Shown here: in pieces, positions 34,301 to 43,427 of the stretch
Layout: every line of letters starts with the position of its first letter
Position numbering within the stretch: the stretch's first letter is position 1
DNA from: Ruminococcaceae bacterium UBA6353
Lineage (GTDB): Bacteria; Bacillota; Clostridia; Oscillospirales; Acutalibacteraceae
NCBI GenBank assembly: GCA_002437905.1
Contig: DJRT01000017.1
Location: 1-64,000, forward strand
Direction of reading: 5' to 3'
Length of the DNA: 64,000 nucleotides
Program-made: the position numbers and the translations under genes
The notes under the pieces: generated by a model
Database searches by the model: none
Told to the model about the DNA's origin: nothing
Seen by the model: only the letters and a program-made list of their open reading frames with translations

Positions 34301-35616
34301 CGTACATGAGTACCTTTAATATTGGTGATCTTACCGTTTTGATCGAAGAACGCCATGTTCGGATAGAGCAGCGCACCGCTGTCGGAATTCAGCGTACTCA
34401 GGCCGTAAACATCACTCCAGGCAACCGTTCCGACATAAGAGGGGGCAGTATTGCTATACCCCTGCGCAGTGTTCTTGCCCCACCATTCAAACTTGATGCT
34501 CTCATAGGCTGTTACGGTAAAGCGATAATGATAATCACCACCGCCCCATATTTGGAGCTTTCCGTCTCCGCCCGGGGAAGCGGTAGCCGTAACAACGCCC
34601 TGCTCCCACGGCTTTGCCGCATTCCAATAGAGCACCATATTGTTGTTGAATTCGATACCGGAAAGCCTTAATTCCGTTCCATTGTTAAATGTTTCCGGGC
34701 TTCCAAGCAGGTCAAAGCCAAAAGCCCACGCCTTTCCGGCATTATTCCAACTGCCGATTTTGATATCCATATCAAAAACATAAGTATCGCCATCCGCCAG
34801 CGCAAGGCCTGCTGCGGGATCTTTCAGCAGATCGTATTTGGCAAGCGTACCTTTATTTGCAGTATCCGTGTCTATCAGTTCGATCTGCTCTACCGTATCC
34901 ACACTGCCGCCCGTTTGGCTGCTGTGCCGCACGGTAATATTGGTGATCTTACCGTTCTGATCGAAGAACGCCATGTTCGGATAGAACAGCTTGCCGTCGT
35001 CCGGCTTCAGGGTGTTCAGGCCGTAAACATCGTCCCAGGCAACCGTTCCGACATAATCGGGCTCTTTATTGCTATACCCCTGTGCGGTGTTCCCATACCA
35101 GAATCGCAGCTGGATGTTCTCATACGCATTTACGGTAAAACGGTAGTGATAATCACCGCCGCCCCACACATTGATCTTTCCGTCCCCGCTCTCAAGGGAG
35201 AGAACGCCCTGCTCCCACGGCTTTGCCGCATTCCAATAGAGCACCATATTGTTGTTGAGCTCGATGCCGGAAAGCCGCAATTCTCTGCTCTCGAATGCCT
35301 CCGGATTTCCGAGCAGATCAAAGCCAAAGGCCCATGCCTTTCCGGCATTGTTCCAGCTGCCGGCCTTGATATCCATGTCGAAGACATAGGTATCCCCCTC
35401 CGCCAGCACAAGGCCGGCGGAGGGATTCTCCAGCAGATCGTATTTATCCAGCGTATTGGCGGTGTTGGGGTCGCTGTCTGTCAGCGTGATCTCCGAGACA
35501 AAGCGCGGAGCATCATCTGCCGCACGCACGCGGATGATCCCCGGCAGCAGCAGAGACCCCACCAGCAGTGCGGCCGAGAGCACAGACGCCATAGCCTTTT
35601 TCGTGACATTTCTCAT
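31390..35616 (-). CDS. Secreted LamG multirepeat protein with C-terminal metallo-beta-lactamase fold
   Basis: 1408 residues. A signal peptide (ending IIRVRAA) is followed by two near-duplicate units that each contain NNMVLYWNAAKPWEQGV (about residues 35-440). Further LamG-like units with CVIPAPTRPETA and similar linkers follow (to about 980). Then come the InlB-like repeat (YVFGGWYQTADEAKP) and the VLSVK domain (about 1020-1140), and from about residue 1160 a metallo-beta-lactamase fold like the ComEC/Rec2 C-terminal domain. There THEDGNHTGAL replaces the usual HxHxDH-type motif, and later VLFLGDL and VVQLDNHGS supply an Asp and a His. A secreted hydrolase or phosphodiesterase is possible, but metal binding may be altered. 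ATG at 35616 has AAGGAGGAAACGGTC upstream. Confidence 0.85.
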   Translation of the reverse strand: MRNVTKKAMASVLSAALLVGSLLLPGIIRVRAADDAPRFVSEITLTDSDPNTANTLDKYDLLENPSAGLVLAEGDTYVFDMDIKAGSWNNAGKAWAFGFDLLGNPEAFESRELRLSGIELNNNMVLYWNAAKPWEQGVLSLESGDGKINVWGGGDYHYRFTVNAYENIQLRFWYGNTAQGYSNKEPDYVGTVAWDDVYGLNTLKPDDGKLFYPNMAFFDQNGKITNITVRHSSQTGGSVDTVEQIELIDTDTANKGTLAKYDLLKDPAAGLALADGDTYVFDMDIKIGSWNNAGKAWAFGFDLLGSPETFNNGTELRLSGIEFNNNMVLYWNAAKPWEQGVVTATASPGGDGKLQIWGGGDYHYRFTVTAYESIKFEWWGKNTAQGYSNTAPSYVGTVAWSDVYGLSTLNSDSGALLYPNMAFFDQNGKITNIKGTHVRVVKPPVIGAKDVDLAADRELPGSFAGSEDTLLDLGLIEPTMTKSTWNYSATFRYDQFGGEYSGLNAIFAEGTYAGQRQNLMIGAKAHQQNGQVVDTQLVLRVGADGTVLHEATLPAVFTAGTEYTLTVRARVGKVSFWINDELLLESFDLTAAEVTDLMPKFGFNADGTSGTISAIHVWGNIACVIPAPTRPETAANLLQDCEEIASFTPTFRKNYYDNSKIQVQGDTWYYSGSYIYEGMPAYGGITPIFGEGTYTKPAGQNTAAVTGTRELSVTARSGGFAAGARQTQSVIWADEEAIKVDSVSGLSLELGKKYTWTVRMTNGLLSFWLNNVLVFDDVDLASYGITNIRPKFGFLPDGSSGTLSDVQVWDTVTTEYKPVYTEKDINNAVLSDVQLSAAAGRLLYEGISYTDNGGYNYAADVTGKDTRLIAAKVGEDTVEAYYDGAAAYLVRHSSSGDTVIAKAAATVDVSAGRRYIVRYDAGKVSFWVNDVLVLSQVAVDGSAPAAGAVTTAAAGRLSNIRLWGDVSQIGGTVYQPFEDIAPYRGEQKTYPAANGYVFGGWYQTADEAKPLTTDTTDGAAYAKLVPETVLSVKTTVLKDAAYTADKTDLRFVTTVDSLRYRRVGITLSSDGKARTFTSRDVYKSIKTGKEENAWASPKNAFCSDSLYFFTVKVNGIDRFDAVWTATPCWTTLDGTEVTGVPTEIAVNDKFGKRVAQEQLGLNGNTLLQVADDKTNTMAYVIRTNDGKTVVIDGGSKDDAAYLVWLLKTRYGVSSVDAWYVTHEDGNHTGALESILDDGSLTIGKIYYNFQAGSTGSLKTKLAAAANAEEIGRVTHAYGAVTIRAVNDHKDYAQTANSADKATTVLLAEFGGSQNTGVLFLGDLTKETEAYVLKQAQDAGIDMTGKVVQLDNHGSISCSKAFYEQLQPKACLWPCVRSTWDNSGDLRSFLTAHGATAQYSAVSQNIEFR

Positions 35617-35643
35617 GACCGTTTCCTCCTTCCGTGGGGCGCC

Positions 35644-36039
35644 TTACGGCTGCACCATATCCCAAGTACTGTAATCGGCTTCCTGCCCCTGGTTTTTGCT
35701 CTCGTCGTGCCGCAGGCCGATATCGCCCTCCTCGCCCTGCGAGGTATTGGGGTCCCCGCCGGGCGTGGAATCCGGCTGAATATTGCTGAAGGACTCATCC
35801 TTGCCGGGGGTATTGCCGGCCTCCGAGCGCCAGTCAAAATCCTCCCGGTCGCTGATCTCCACATCATCAGCCATGGCCGGCACACTGGACGGGGAGCTGC
35901 TGTCCGGGTCACTCGCGGGGTCCTTGACCCCGTGCTGACACCGCGTCAGGAAGAGGATGCACAGCACGCACACCGCCACAATGGCCAGCGTAGCCGCCGT
36001 TGCGGGCAATAGCACCCGCAGAATTTTCTCTTTTGACAT
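35644..36039 (-). CDS. Small single-pass membrane protein with acidic exterior
   Basis: A 131-residue protein starting MSKEKILRVLLPAT. One hydrophobic segment (about residues 8-30) ends LFLTRCQHG, which could be a lipobox-like site or just a membrane anchor. The rest is low-complexity and acidic, rich in Asp, Glu, Ser, Pro and Gly, with isolated Trp residues (DREDFDWRSE and, near the C-terminus, DYSTWDM). ATG at 36039 is chosen for GGAG at 8 bases; a GTG three codons upstream sits inside that site. It is placed 13 bases after the secreted 1564-residue GH13, the position where the paralogous enzyme at 16853 has its acidic Trp tail. Function unknown. Confidence 0.75.
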   Translation of the reverse strand: MSKEKILRVLLPATAATLAIVAVCVLCILFLTRCQHGVKDPASDPDSSSPSSVPAMADDVEISDREDFDWRSEAGNTPGKDESFSNIQPDSTPGGDPNTSQGEEGDIGLRHDESKNQGQEADYSTWDMVQP

Positions 36040-36052
36040 CTCTCTCACTCCT

Positions 36053-39000
36053 TTATTTCTTGGGATCGATCAGCACATCGTCGAAGGACACCAGCGTGCG
36101 GTTGGCCGTGAAGCTGATAAAGCCCTCGGCACCGCTCAGCGCGGCATTGCTGTAATCGATCAGGCACTTATCCCCCTGGTAGACCTGAATGCTGTTGCCC
36201 ACACTGACCACACGCAGCTGGTTCCATTTACCGACCTCGAAGTTCTCGATCTTACCCTGTGCCGCAAACTGCTTTGTGCTGGCCTCGTACAGGATCACAT
36301 TGCCATTGCTGTACAGCAGCAGCGAATACTTGGCCGTGTTGTTGGTGTCGTCAATGCGCGGCTTATACAGCAGCACACCGGCAAAGTTATCGCTGGAATC
36401 GTCAAAGCGGTACTTGAATTCCATGGTAAAGTCGCTAAACAGTCGGTCGTAGATCGTCACGCCGGATGCCCAGCCCTGAGAAACGGTGCAGGAAAGTGCC
36501 CCGTCCTTGATCTCCCAGGTGCCATGGTCCGTGTGATACTTCGTCAGGCTCTCCCAGCCGCTCTGGCTGTTGAAATTCTCGCGGTAGGTCGTCGGCTGGA
36601 TGTGGTACAGCTGGCCCCGCTGCCACAGCTTATACAGGGTGCTGTCCTCCACCCGGATATTGTGGATATCCTCCAGCCCAAAGCCGACAAAGCGGGATTC
36701 ATTATCCGTGGCAAACAGCTGGTAGGTGCCGCCGCGGTTACAGGTATCCTCATAGGTGATCACCGGCGCCGCCGTGCCCTTGACATACACCTGGCACAGC
36801 CGGTCCTTCTTCACCAGCATCACAGTGGCTGCTTTGGTGCCCTCGCCCAGGCTGTGGCGGCCAACCTCCGTGCCGTCAGCACACAGGACCAGGTCGCCTG
36901 CCTTATTCAGCACCAGGCTGATACCGTCAACTGCCTTCGAGGCGCCCTCGGAGGCGCAGACCAGCACACCGGCCTCGGTGGAAGAACCGAGATTGATCTC
37001 CAGCGAGGTGACCAGGTCGGTTGTGCCGACACCCAGCAGGGTGGCCGCACCGTACTTGTTCATGCTGGACTCCACCTTGCCCTTGCAGACAATGGTATTC
37101 ACGCCGCCGAACACGGTGCTTCTCTGACCGTTCGTGCTGGTCAGGATATTCCAGCTGGCCGAAAGCGAGGTCAGGCGGTTGTTCAGGAAGCGGGCCGCCG
37201 TATCCACGGCGTAGAAGCAGACATGTCCGCCGGCATAGCCGGTATTGTCAAGGCTCAGCGCGCAGGAGGCGTTCTGGCCGACATACACACGGATATTGCC
37301 GTTCTTGACCTCCAGAATGACCCGCAGGGCATCCTCGCCCTTTTGCTTTTTCACGGTCACGCTGGACATCTCGACCCCATTCTTGAACAGGCTCAGCTGA
37401 CCATTGCGGGTATATTTGAGCAGGAAGCCGTCCTTCTCTTCGCTGTCATGTGCCGATTTGCCGAAGCCGACGGCCGCATAGCCCTTGCCGTCCTCCAGCT
37501 TCAGGGTCACATTCAGCTTGAAGTCCTCATAGCTCTTGCCGGCAAAGCCCATCTGGGCGGTACCGGTCTTCTCGCTCTGGTAGTAGCCCTCGTGGCCGTA
37601 TTCCCAGGTGCCGCTGACGATCACGGTCTTTTCCGTTACCATCGCCTCCACGGCATCGGAGTAGTCCACATCCACCACGCCGGAGGCGTAGGGGGTATTG
37701 ACCGCCTGACCGCCGCCGACGCAATCGCCAAAGCTGACATAATCGAAGGTAGCCTTGGCCTTGCCGGACACAAACACGCCGACATTCTCCGAGCTGAAGT
37801 TGGCAAACAGCCGATCCTCCATCACGGTGAAGCTCTTGCCATCGTAGGAATAGGCCAGCGTATAGTAGCTGCCGATACGCTGCAGCTGGAGCACCACAGA
37901 GGCCTGCGGGTTCGCATCCTTCACATAGGCATCCACCTGCATGGTGCCGTTGGTCGTTTTGCCGAGGAAGATGACCGGCGTGCCGTCGATCACCGTGCGG
38001 CCGGCGGCCACCCACTGCTCCTCATCGCTCACGCACCAGACACCGGCGTAGCTGCCTTCCTTCTCAATGGCCGTATCCAGCTCCGCCTTGAAGGTCCAGT
38101 CATCATCCTTGCTCTGTGCATTCGCCCAGGTGATGCCGTCCTTAGCGGTCAGGGTCAGCGCACCGTCCTCAACGGACGCACTCTTCTTGTCGCTGTAGGT
38201 CAGCAGGGCATTGCCCTGCTCGGTATCAAAGTGGTCGAAGCCGACCTCGTCCTTGCGCGACTCGGCGGTCACATGCTTCAGCGTGACGCTGCCCTCCAGC
38301 GGGGCAAAGCCGATCACCGCCTCATACTCCATCGCGATGGTGCAGGCGCTGCCCTCCACCTCGGTCCACTCGCCGGAAACAGCGCCGTCCTCGTCCAGCT
38401 TGGCCGTGAACACGGCAAAGCGGTTGTTGCCGTCACGGTCGATCTTCACCGCCGTACCGGCCTCATACTTTGCCTCACAGATGGTTTCCTGATTGCCGCC
38501 GGTCTTCTTGCGGGCCGTCACCGTCAGCTTGTCGCCGTAGATGGTCACATTATAGGCGGCCGCCTTGGCGGTGGCCTCCTGCCGGATGGAAAGGACCGCC
38601 CGGCCGTCGCCCTCTGCCGTGGCAGACAGGCTGCCGGCACCGTACAGCTCCGTGGCTGCCAGCGTCAGCTTGTCGGCCTTATCCAGCTTGCCGTTGCCCT
38701 CCAGCTGGTACACGCCGGTGTCCGTCAGATAGACATTGGCATCCGCACGGCTCAGGTTGCTGACCGTATAGATGCTCCGGTACTGGCCGGCCTTTTTGCC
38801 GCTGACGAAAACGCTGCCGCCGGGAATGACATCCAGGTGGAGCATGCCGTTCTCATCCACCGTATACTGCTTGCCGGTGAACCAATCGGTAAACACCGCG
38901 CCGTCCTTTACGCTCAGCAGCCGCGCCTCCACATCCACCGTGGTGGTTTCCTTGTTCTGCATGGCCACCGTGATGACGGTGCCCTTATCGTCCCAACGAC

Positions 39001-40747
39001 CGAAGGCGTAGACATTCTGGGCGCTGTCCAGCAGCAGATCGCGCACGGCGCCGGTCTTCAGCGCACTATACTTGCTGCGCAGCTCGCCCAGGGTCTTATA
39101 CAGATTGTAGCGCTCGCGGTCCCAGTTGCTCTCGTCCCACTCCATAGCGTAGAAGGAGGCATTGTAGCCGATGCCGTCCTCATTCTTCCGCTCCAGGTTG
39201 ACCTCGTCGCCGTAATAGATGCTGGGCGAACCGATGTAGGTCATCAAAATCAGGTGGGCCGGCCGGGCCATGTAGTCCGGCGTATTGGCGTCCTGCCGCA
39301 CCTCGTCGTGCGTTGTCAGCAGATTATAGGTGCTCAGGGCGATCGGGCGGGGATACACACCCAGGGTCGTATTCAGTCCGCTTTTCAGGGTCGCCACATT
39401 GGTGCTGCCCTTGATGTAGCCATATAGCCAGTTTCTCGCCAGGCTGAAGTTCCACTGCGAATCCCACACCGTGGACATCATGGAATTGTAGCCGGAGGTT
39501 TCCGATACAAGGAAGATCTCCGGGTTGATCGTCTGCAGGTTCTGCTTGATGACCGAAAGCACCTGCACATCGCTCAGATAGCCGGTGTCCGTGCGGCCAT
39601 ACAGCCAGCCGCCGCAGTCAAAACGCCAGGAATCCAGGTTAAACGGCGCGGCGGTGTAATACTGCATATAGGAATTTTTGTTGGTATACAGCAGCTCCTG
39701 CAGTGTCTTGCTGGAATGATCCAGCGCCGGGCCGGACCAGGACAGATGGACATTATCCGGCCAGTGGTAGAAGACGAACATATCCTTCCAAGCACTGTTC
39801 TCATCCTGCGCGGCGCCGGCAAACGGCCAGGTGCTGCCGCTGTTGTAATACGCACTGTTGTACGGGGTAAAGGTCAGCACCGCATCGCTGCCGACCTTAA
39901 AGCCGCTGCTGTGCAGCGCCGCCAGCGTATCCTGCAGGCTCTGCGCATTGCCGAACGAGGGCTCCACCATATCGTAGTACAGCGGGCCGTAACCCACATT
40001 CTGATCAGCGCGGTTGAACGGGTTCATAAATACCGCATCCGCATACAGACCCTTGATGTAGTCTGTCTTCTTGGCAATGCCCTTCAGGTCGCCGCCATAC
40101 TTATCTGCCAGGGTGCGGCGGCAGTGGTTCCAGGAGTTGATATCATTGCTGTCCGAAACCGTCACATCGCCGGAAATATCGCCATTATAGAAGGCGTCCG
40201 GGCTGAGGTTATACCACAGCGCGCCCTTGGCCCAGTCCGCCGAATGATAGCCCGGCGAGACCGCCCAGCAATCGGAATAGGTATTGTTCTCCATGATATC
40301 CGGCTGCAGCGTGCGGTCCACAAAATAGCTGCCGGTATCATTGGCGCAGATAAAGCGATAATAGAAAATGCTCTCCTGTGCCGGGATCTTGCCGACCCAA
40401 AAATCGAAATACCCGGTATCATCATGCTTTTCGAAGGACATATCCGCCGTCTGCCAGGTTTTCCCCTCATCCGTGGTATACTGCACCTGCGCCTTGTTCA
40501 CATTATAGCGCTTGGTGCGCAGACGGACGGTGATATCATCCTCTTTTGTCGGCTCCAGAGGCACCATGTATTCATTGGCCTGGTCATGGAAGGCCTCGGT
40601 AATGCTGGCCTGGCTGTTCTCTGCACGCAGCTTTTCCTCCTGCTGCGCCTGCTGAACCTGTGCCGCCGCATACACGCCGGAAAAAACGCCGCCCGACATC
40701 AGCAAGACAACGCAAATGCTGATGATTATGATCCATCTCTTTTTCAT
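36053..40747 (-). CDS. Secreted GH13 enzyme with long LamG-type C-terminus
   Basis: 1564 residues. A signal peptide/anchor (ISICVVLLMSGGVFSGVYA), a CBM34-like N-domain (about 45-165) and a GH13 barrel (about 172-650) are followed by about 900 residues of LamG-type sandwiches ending VSFDDVLIDPKK. Catalytic residues: nucleophile in DSWRFDCGGWL, acid/base in LVSETSGYN, third Asp in LTTHDEVRQ. Region I reads SDAVLTFTPY, without the usual Asn-His. It is collinear with the 16853-24247 enzyme but lacks that protein's N-terminal LamG block and acidic tail. It is likely neopullulanase-like on an alpha-glucan, but the exact bond is unknown. The start overlaps the previous stop by 4 bases (ATGA). Confidence 0.9.
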   Translation of the reverse strand: MKKRWIIIISICVVLLMSGGVFSGVYAAAQVQQAQQEEKLRAENSQASITEAFHDQANEYMVPLEPTKEDDITVRLRTKRYNVNKAQVQYTTDEGKTWQTADMSFEKHDDTGYFDFWVGKIPAQESIFYYRFICANDTGSYFVDRTLQPDIMENNTYSDCWAVSPGYHSADWAKGALWYNLSPDAFYNGDISGDVTVSDSNDINSWNHCRRTLADKYGGDLKGIAKKTDYIKGLYADAVFMNPFNRADQNVGYGPLYYDMVEPSFGNAQSLQDTLAALHSSGFKVGSDAVLTFTPYNSAYYNSGSTWPFAGAAQDENSAWKDMFVFYHWPDNVHLSWSGPALDHSSKTLQELLYTNKNSYMQYYTAAPFNLDSWRFDCGGWLYGRTDTGYLSDVQVLSVIKQNLQTINPEIFLVSETSGYNSMMSTVWDSQWNFSLARNWLYGYIKGSTNVATLKSGLNTTLGVYPRPIALSTYNLLTTHDEVRQDANTPDYMARPAHLILMTYIGSPSIYYGDEVNLERKNEDGIGYNASFYAMEWDESNWDRERYNLYKTLGELRSKYSALKTGAVRDLLLDSAQNVYAFGRWDDKGTVITVAMQNKETTTVDVEARLLSVKDGAVFTDWFTGKQYTVDENGMLHLDVIPGGSVFVSGKKAGQYRSIYTVSNLSRADANVYLTDTGVYQLEGNGKLDKADKLTLAATELYGAGSLSATAEGDGRAVLSIRQEATAKAAAYNVTIYGDKLTVTARKKTGGNQETICEAKYEAGTAVKIDRDGNNRFAVFTAKLDEDGAVSGEWTEVEGSACTIAMEYEAVIGFAPLEGSVTLKHVTAESRKDEVGFDHFDTEQGNALLTYSDKKSASVEDGALTLTAKDGITWANAQSKDDDWTFKAELDTAIEKEGSYAGVWCVSDEEQWVAAGRTVIDGTPVIFLGKTTNGTMQVDAYVKDANPQASVVLQLQRIGSYYTLAYSYDGKSFTVMEDRLFANFSSENVGVFVSGKAKATFDYVSFGDCVGGGQAVNTPYASGVVDVDYSDAVEAMVTEKTVIVSGTWEYGHEGYYQSEKTGTAQMGFAGKSYEDFKLNVTLKLEDGKGYAAVGFGKSAHDSEEKDGFLLKYTRNGQLSLFKNGVEMSSVTVKKQKGEDALRVILEVKNGNIRVYVGQNASCALSLDNTGYAGGHVCFYAVDTAARFLNNRLTSLSASWNILTSTNGQRSTVFGGVNTIVCKGKVESSMNKYGAATLLGVGTTDLVTSLEINLGSSTEAGVLVCASEGASKAVDGISLVLNKAGDLVLCADGTEVGRHSLGEGTKAATVMLVKKDRLCQVYVKGTAAPVITYEDTCNRGGTYQLFATDNESRFVGFGLEDIHNIRVEDSTLYKLWQRGQLYHIQPTTYRENFNSQSGWESLTKYHTDHGTWEIKDGALSCTVSQGWASGVTIYDRLFSDFTMEFKYRFDDSSDNFAGVLLYKPRIDDTNNTAKYSLLLYSNGNVILYEASTKQFAAQGKIENFEVGKWNQLRVVSVGNSIQVYQGDKCLIDYSNAALSGAEGFISFTANRTLVSFDDVLIDPKK

Positions 40748-43392
40748 TGCCCTGTCGCTCCTTCCACTTGCTCCGGCTCAGGCTGCTCAGCTCCGGACTT
40801 CTTACTCTTGCGCAGCTTCTTCACGGCGAAAACCGCCAGAACAGCCGCTCCGCCCAGCAGCACCACACACGCCACGATCAGCAGCGTGGAGGTCCAGGCG
40901 GTTCTGGCCAGCGGGATGACCTGGGCAGCCACGGCCGCCAGCGTATCCCCGGCGTGCGTCGTCTTGCCGGTTGCGATCACCGGCAGCACGGACGCGTTCG
41001 TTTCCGCCTGCACATTGTACAGCTGGAAATCCGACAGCTCCGCCTGGATATTGGCCGCAGAGACCCTGAAGCACAGCTGATAATCCGGCAGGTCAAACGC
41101 CGTAAAGGTCAGCACACCGTCGATCCACACCTTCATCCAGTCGGGACCGACCAGCATATCCACGGTATATTCCTTATCCTGCTGCAGCGTAAAATCGTTG
41201 TTGACATAGTTCTTGATCTGTACAGAATTCTGCCAGATCTGCAGCTCGGCCCGGTTATCCATCAGGCACAGCGTGCTGCGGTAGTTGGTATTGCTGCCGG
41301 AGGGGTGGATGCTCTCCTTCACGGTGAAAGTGAGGCCGGCGTCCTGCCGCTTGCTGCCCTCCAGCTCCACGGCGGATATCTGCAGCGGCTTAACCTTGTA
41401 GTGCCACACGAAGGTGTCCGTCTTCTTCAGACCATTCAGGCCCTGCGATTTGTCCTGATCGACAAAGGTGTAGGAATTGTATTCGCTGGTGATGGGCACA
41501 TACAGCGTGCCATCCATGTATTTCGCACGCGATTTTTCCACATTCAGCTTGACATTGTCAAAGTGGTTGATATTGCCGGCCGGCATTTTCGGCACAGAGG
41601 CCGAATTGAAATACGGGTTGTTGTGCAGATTCAGATCGAAGATATCGTTCGTCAGAACCACCGACTTGCCGTAGATCTTCATATCGGCCAGCGTGGCATC
41701 GCAGTTCTCCAGCTGTATGCCCGGCTTGGCGGCGGTCTTCTCCCCGGTCTTGGAGAGTGCCACCTGGTTGAAGATCAGCTTGCCGTCCACCCATACATTC
41801 ACCTTATCCTGGTCGGACTCGATGGCCACATCATAGGTCTGGCCGACCTTGAACGGCATGGGGCAGGATTCCAGCTCGGTACCGCCGCCAATCAGCACGA
41901 TCGCGCGGGTATCACAGAAGGCAATATAAATATCCCCCTGCTTGCAGGTGCGGAACATGATACGCGGCCCTTCCCATGGTTTGGCGAAACCCTTAGTAAT
42001 GGTCATGCTGGTGCGCATGGTATAGGCAGCATCATCCGTCAGCGAGAGGTTCTCGAAGGTATACTTATTGCCGAGACCGTCCGCTTTCGTCACCGTATGG
42101 TTGGAGTACGCGGCCTCCTTATTGCCGGCCATCACCTTCATATACTGGGCACCGTTGTACATACCGCCCGTAAATGCCGGAATGGTGGGATCGGAAGCCG
42201 GAGTCACAAAGGGCGTAGGCTGCGTGTAGTAGAAATGCATATCCTTGATGGTGGCCTTGGTCAGCTCATATTTGATGCCGGGATGCGACGGCAGATCGTA
42301 CTCCAGCGGCACACTATCCAGCACCAGCACATCATCCACCCATACCGATACACTCTTCGGGCTGACAACAACGCCGATTTTATTGGGCTTTCCCAAAACG
42401 CGCTTATATGCGGCAGACCGGATCTCCGTATCGTTATACATCACAATTACAGAGCTTTCCACCAACACCAGCTGGTAGCGGTTCTTCAGCTTCTCATCGG
42501 CGCGCAGGATCGGCCGCACGCCGTGGTAGTTCTTTGCCGCTTCATCCACCGTGACCTCAAAGCTCCAGGCATAGGTATCCTGGTCGGTAAAGGGCAGCTT
42601 GGTGAACGAGATCATATCGGCGCAGCTTCTTGCATTCTGCAGCACACCATTTTCGAGGGTGGTGGCAGTGCCCTGCTCGGATTTTATTCCGATATAGGGC
42701 GCGTAATCCCCATTGCCCTCCGGCATCGCGGGAAAATCGCCGTAATACTCGATCCCCTTGCCCCACAGATGCAGGTTGGAATAGGTGCCGGCAGCCGACT
42801 GGAATGCCAGCCCCACATACGGCTGCACATCCGTATAGCGGCTGTATTTGCCCAGATCGATATTGGCAAATACCTTCTGCCCGTTCTCATAGAACCACAG
42901 CCGGCGGTTGGAATAGCGCACGGCAAAGGCGCTCTTCTCCCCCACCTTCCCGTGGGATTGGAAGAAGTCCCGGATGGTTTCCTGCCGGCCGCCGGGCTGG
43001 CGGGAAAAGATATGTACATACGGCCCGGTGACGACGACCTCAATCATCACCTCAGCGTTGTTCTGGTAGGTATCCTTGGCCTTGGCCACAATAAACCGCA
43101 GGCTGTCCTCTGAGGATTTTTCATTTTCCAGATAGAAGGCATCCACCGTCAGATTATAGGCATTCTGGTGGTATTTCACTGCCTTGAAGAACAGCTCATT
43201 CCGCCAGGCGACCGTCTCTGCCGTAAACTCTCCCTTGGGCATCAGCTGGCTGCCGATATCCGTTGTACTGTCATAGCTGTCCAGCGCCGTTTCCGATGCC
43301 TGCGCCACGGTAGGCACCAGAAGCGCGCTGAGCATGATCACCGCCATGACAAAGGCCAACAGTCGGCTGCGATGAAGCGTGTGATCCCTCAT
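40744..43392 (-). CDS. Membrane-anchored LamG-type multidomain surface protein
   Basis: 882 residues, no catalytic domain recognised. A signal peptide (ending LLVPTVAQASE) is followed by four to five LamG-like beta-sandwich units, marked by recurring strand patterns such as KVNVWVDGKLIFNQVAL, KSVSVWVDDVLVLDSVPL and DWMKVWIDGVLTFTAFDL. Near the C-terminus a transmembrane helix (LLIVACVVLLGGAAVLAVFA, about residues 833-852) and a KKLRKSKK stop-transfer fix it in the membrane. It probably binds glycan close to the ABC importer encoded next door. The ribosome site (GAGAGGAG) is about 12 bases from the ATG at 43392, longer than usual. It overlaps the GH13 gene by 4 bases. Confidence 0.83.
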   Translation of the reverse strand: MRDHTLHRSRLLAFVMAVIMLSALLVPTVAQASETALDSYDSTTDIGSQLMPKGEFTAETVAWRNELFFKAVKYHQNAYNLTVDAFYLENEKSSEDSLRFIVAKAKDTYQNNAEVMIEVVVTGPYVHIFSRQPGGRQETIRDFFQSHGKVGEKSAFAVRYSNRRLWFYENGQKVFANIDLGKYSRYTDVQPYVGLAFQSAAGTYSNLHLWGKGIEYYGDFPAMPEGNGDYAPYIGIKSEQGTATTLENGVLQNARSCADMISFTKLPFTDQDTYAWSFEVTVDEAAKNYHGVRPILRADEKLKNRYQLVLVESSVIVMYNDTEIRSAAYKRVLGKPNKIGVVVSPKSVSVWVDDVLVLDSVPLEYDLPSHPGIKYELTKATIKDMHFYYTQPTPFVTPASDPTIPAFTGGMYNGAQYMKVMAGNKEAAYSNHTVTKADGLGNKYTFENLSLTDDAAYTMRTSMTITKGFAKPWEGPRIMFRTCKQGDIYIAFCDTRAIVLIGGGTELESCPMPFKVGQTYDVAIESDQDKVNVWVDGKLIFNQVALSKTGEKTAAKPGIQLENCDATLADMKIYGKSVVLTNDIFDLNLHNNPYFNSASVPKMPAGNINHFDNVKLNVEKSRAKYMDGTLYVPITSEYNSYTFVDQDKSQGLNGLKKTDTFVWHYKVKPLQISAVELEGSKRQDAGLTFTVKESIHPSGSNTNYRSTLCLMDNRAELQIWQNSVQIKNYVNNDFTLQQDKEYTVDMLVGPDWMKVWIDGVLTFTAFDLPDYQLCFRVSAANIQAELSDFQLYNVQAETNASVLPVIATGKTTHAGDTLAAVAAQVIPLARTAWTSTLLIVACVVLLGGAAVLAVFAVKKLRKSKKSGAEQPEPEQVEGATGQ

Positions 43393-43427
43393 GATAAGCC
43401 ACTGCTCCTCTCCACAATACTTGTCAT

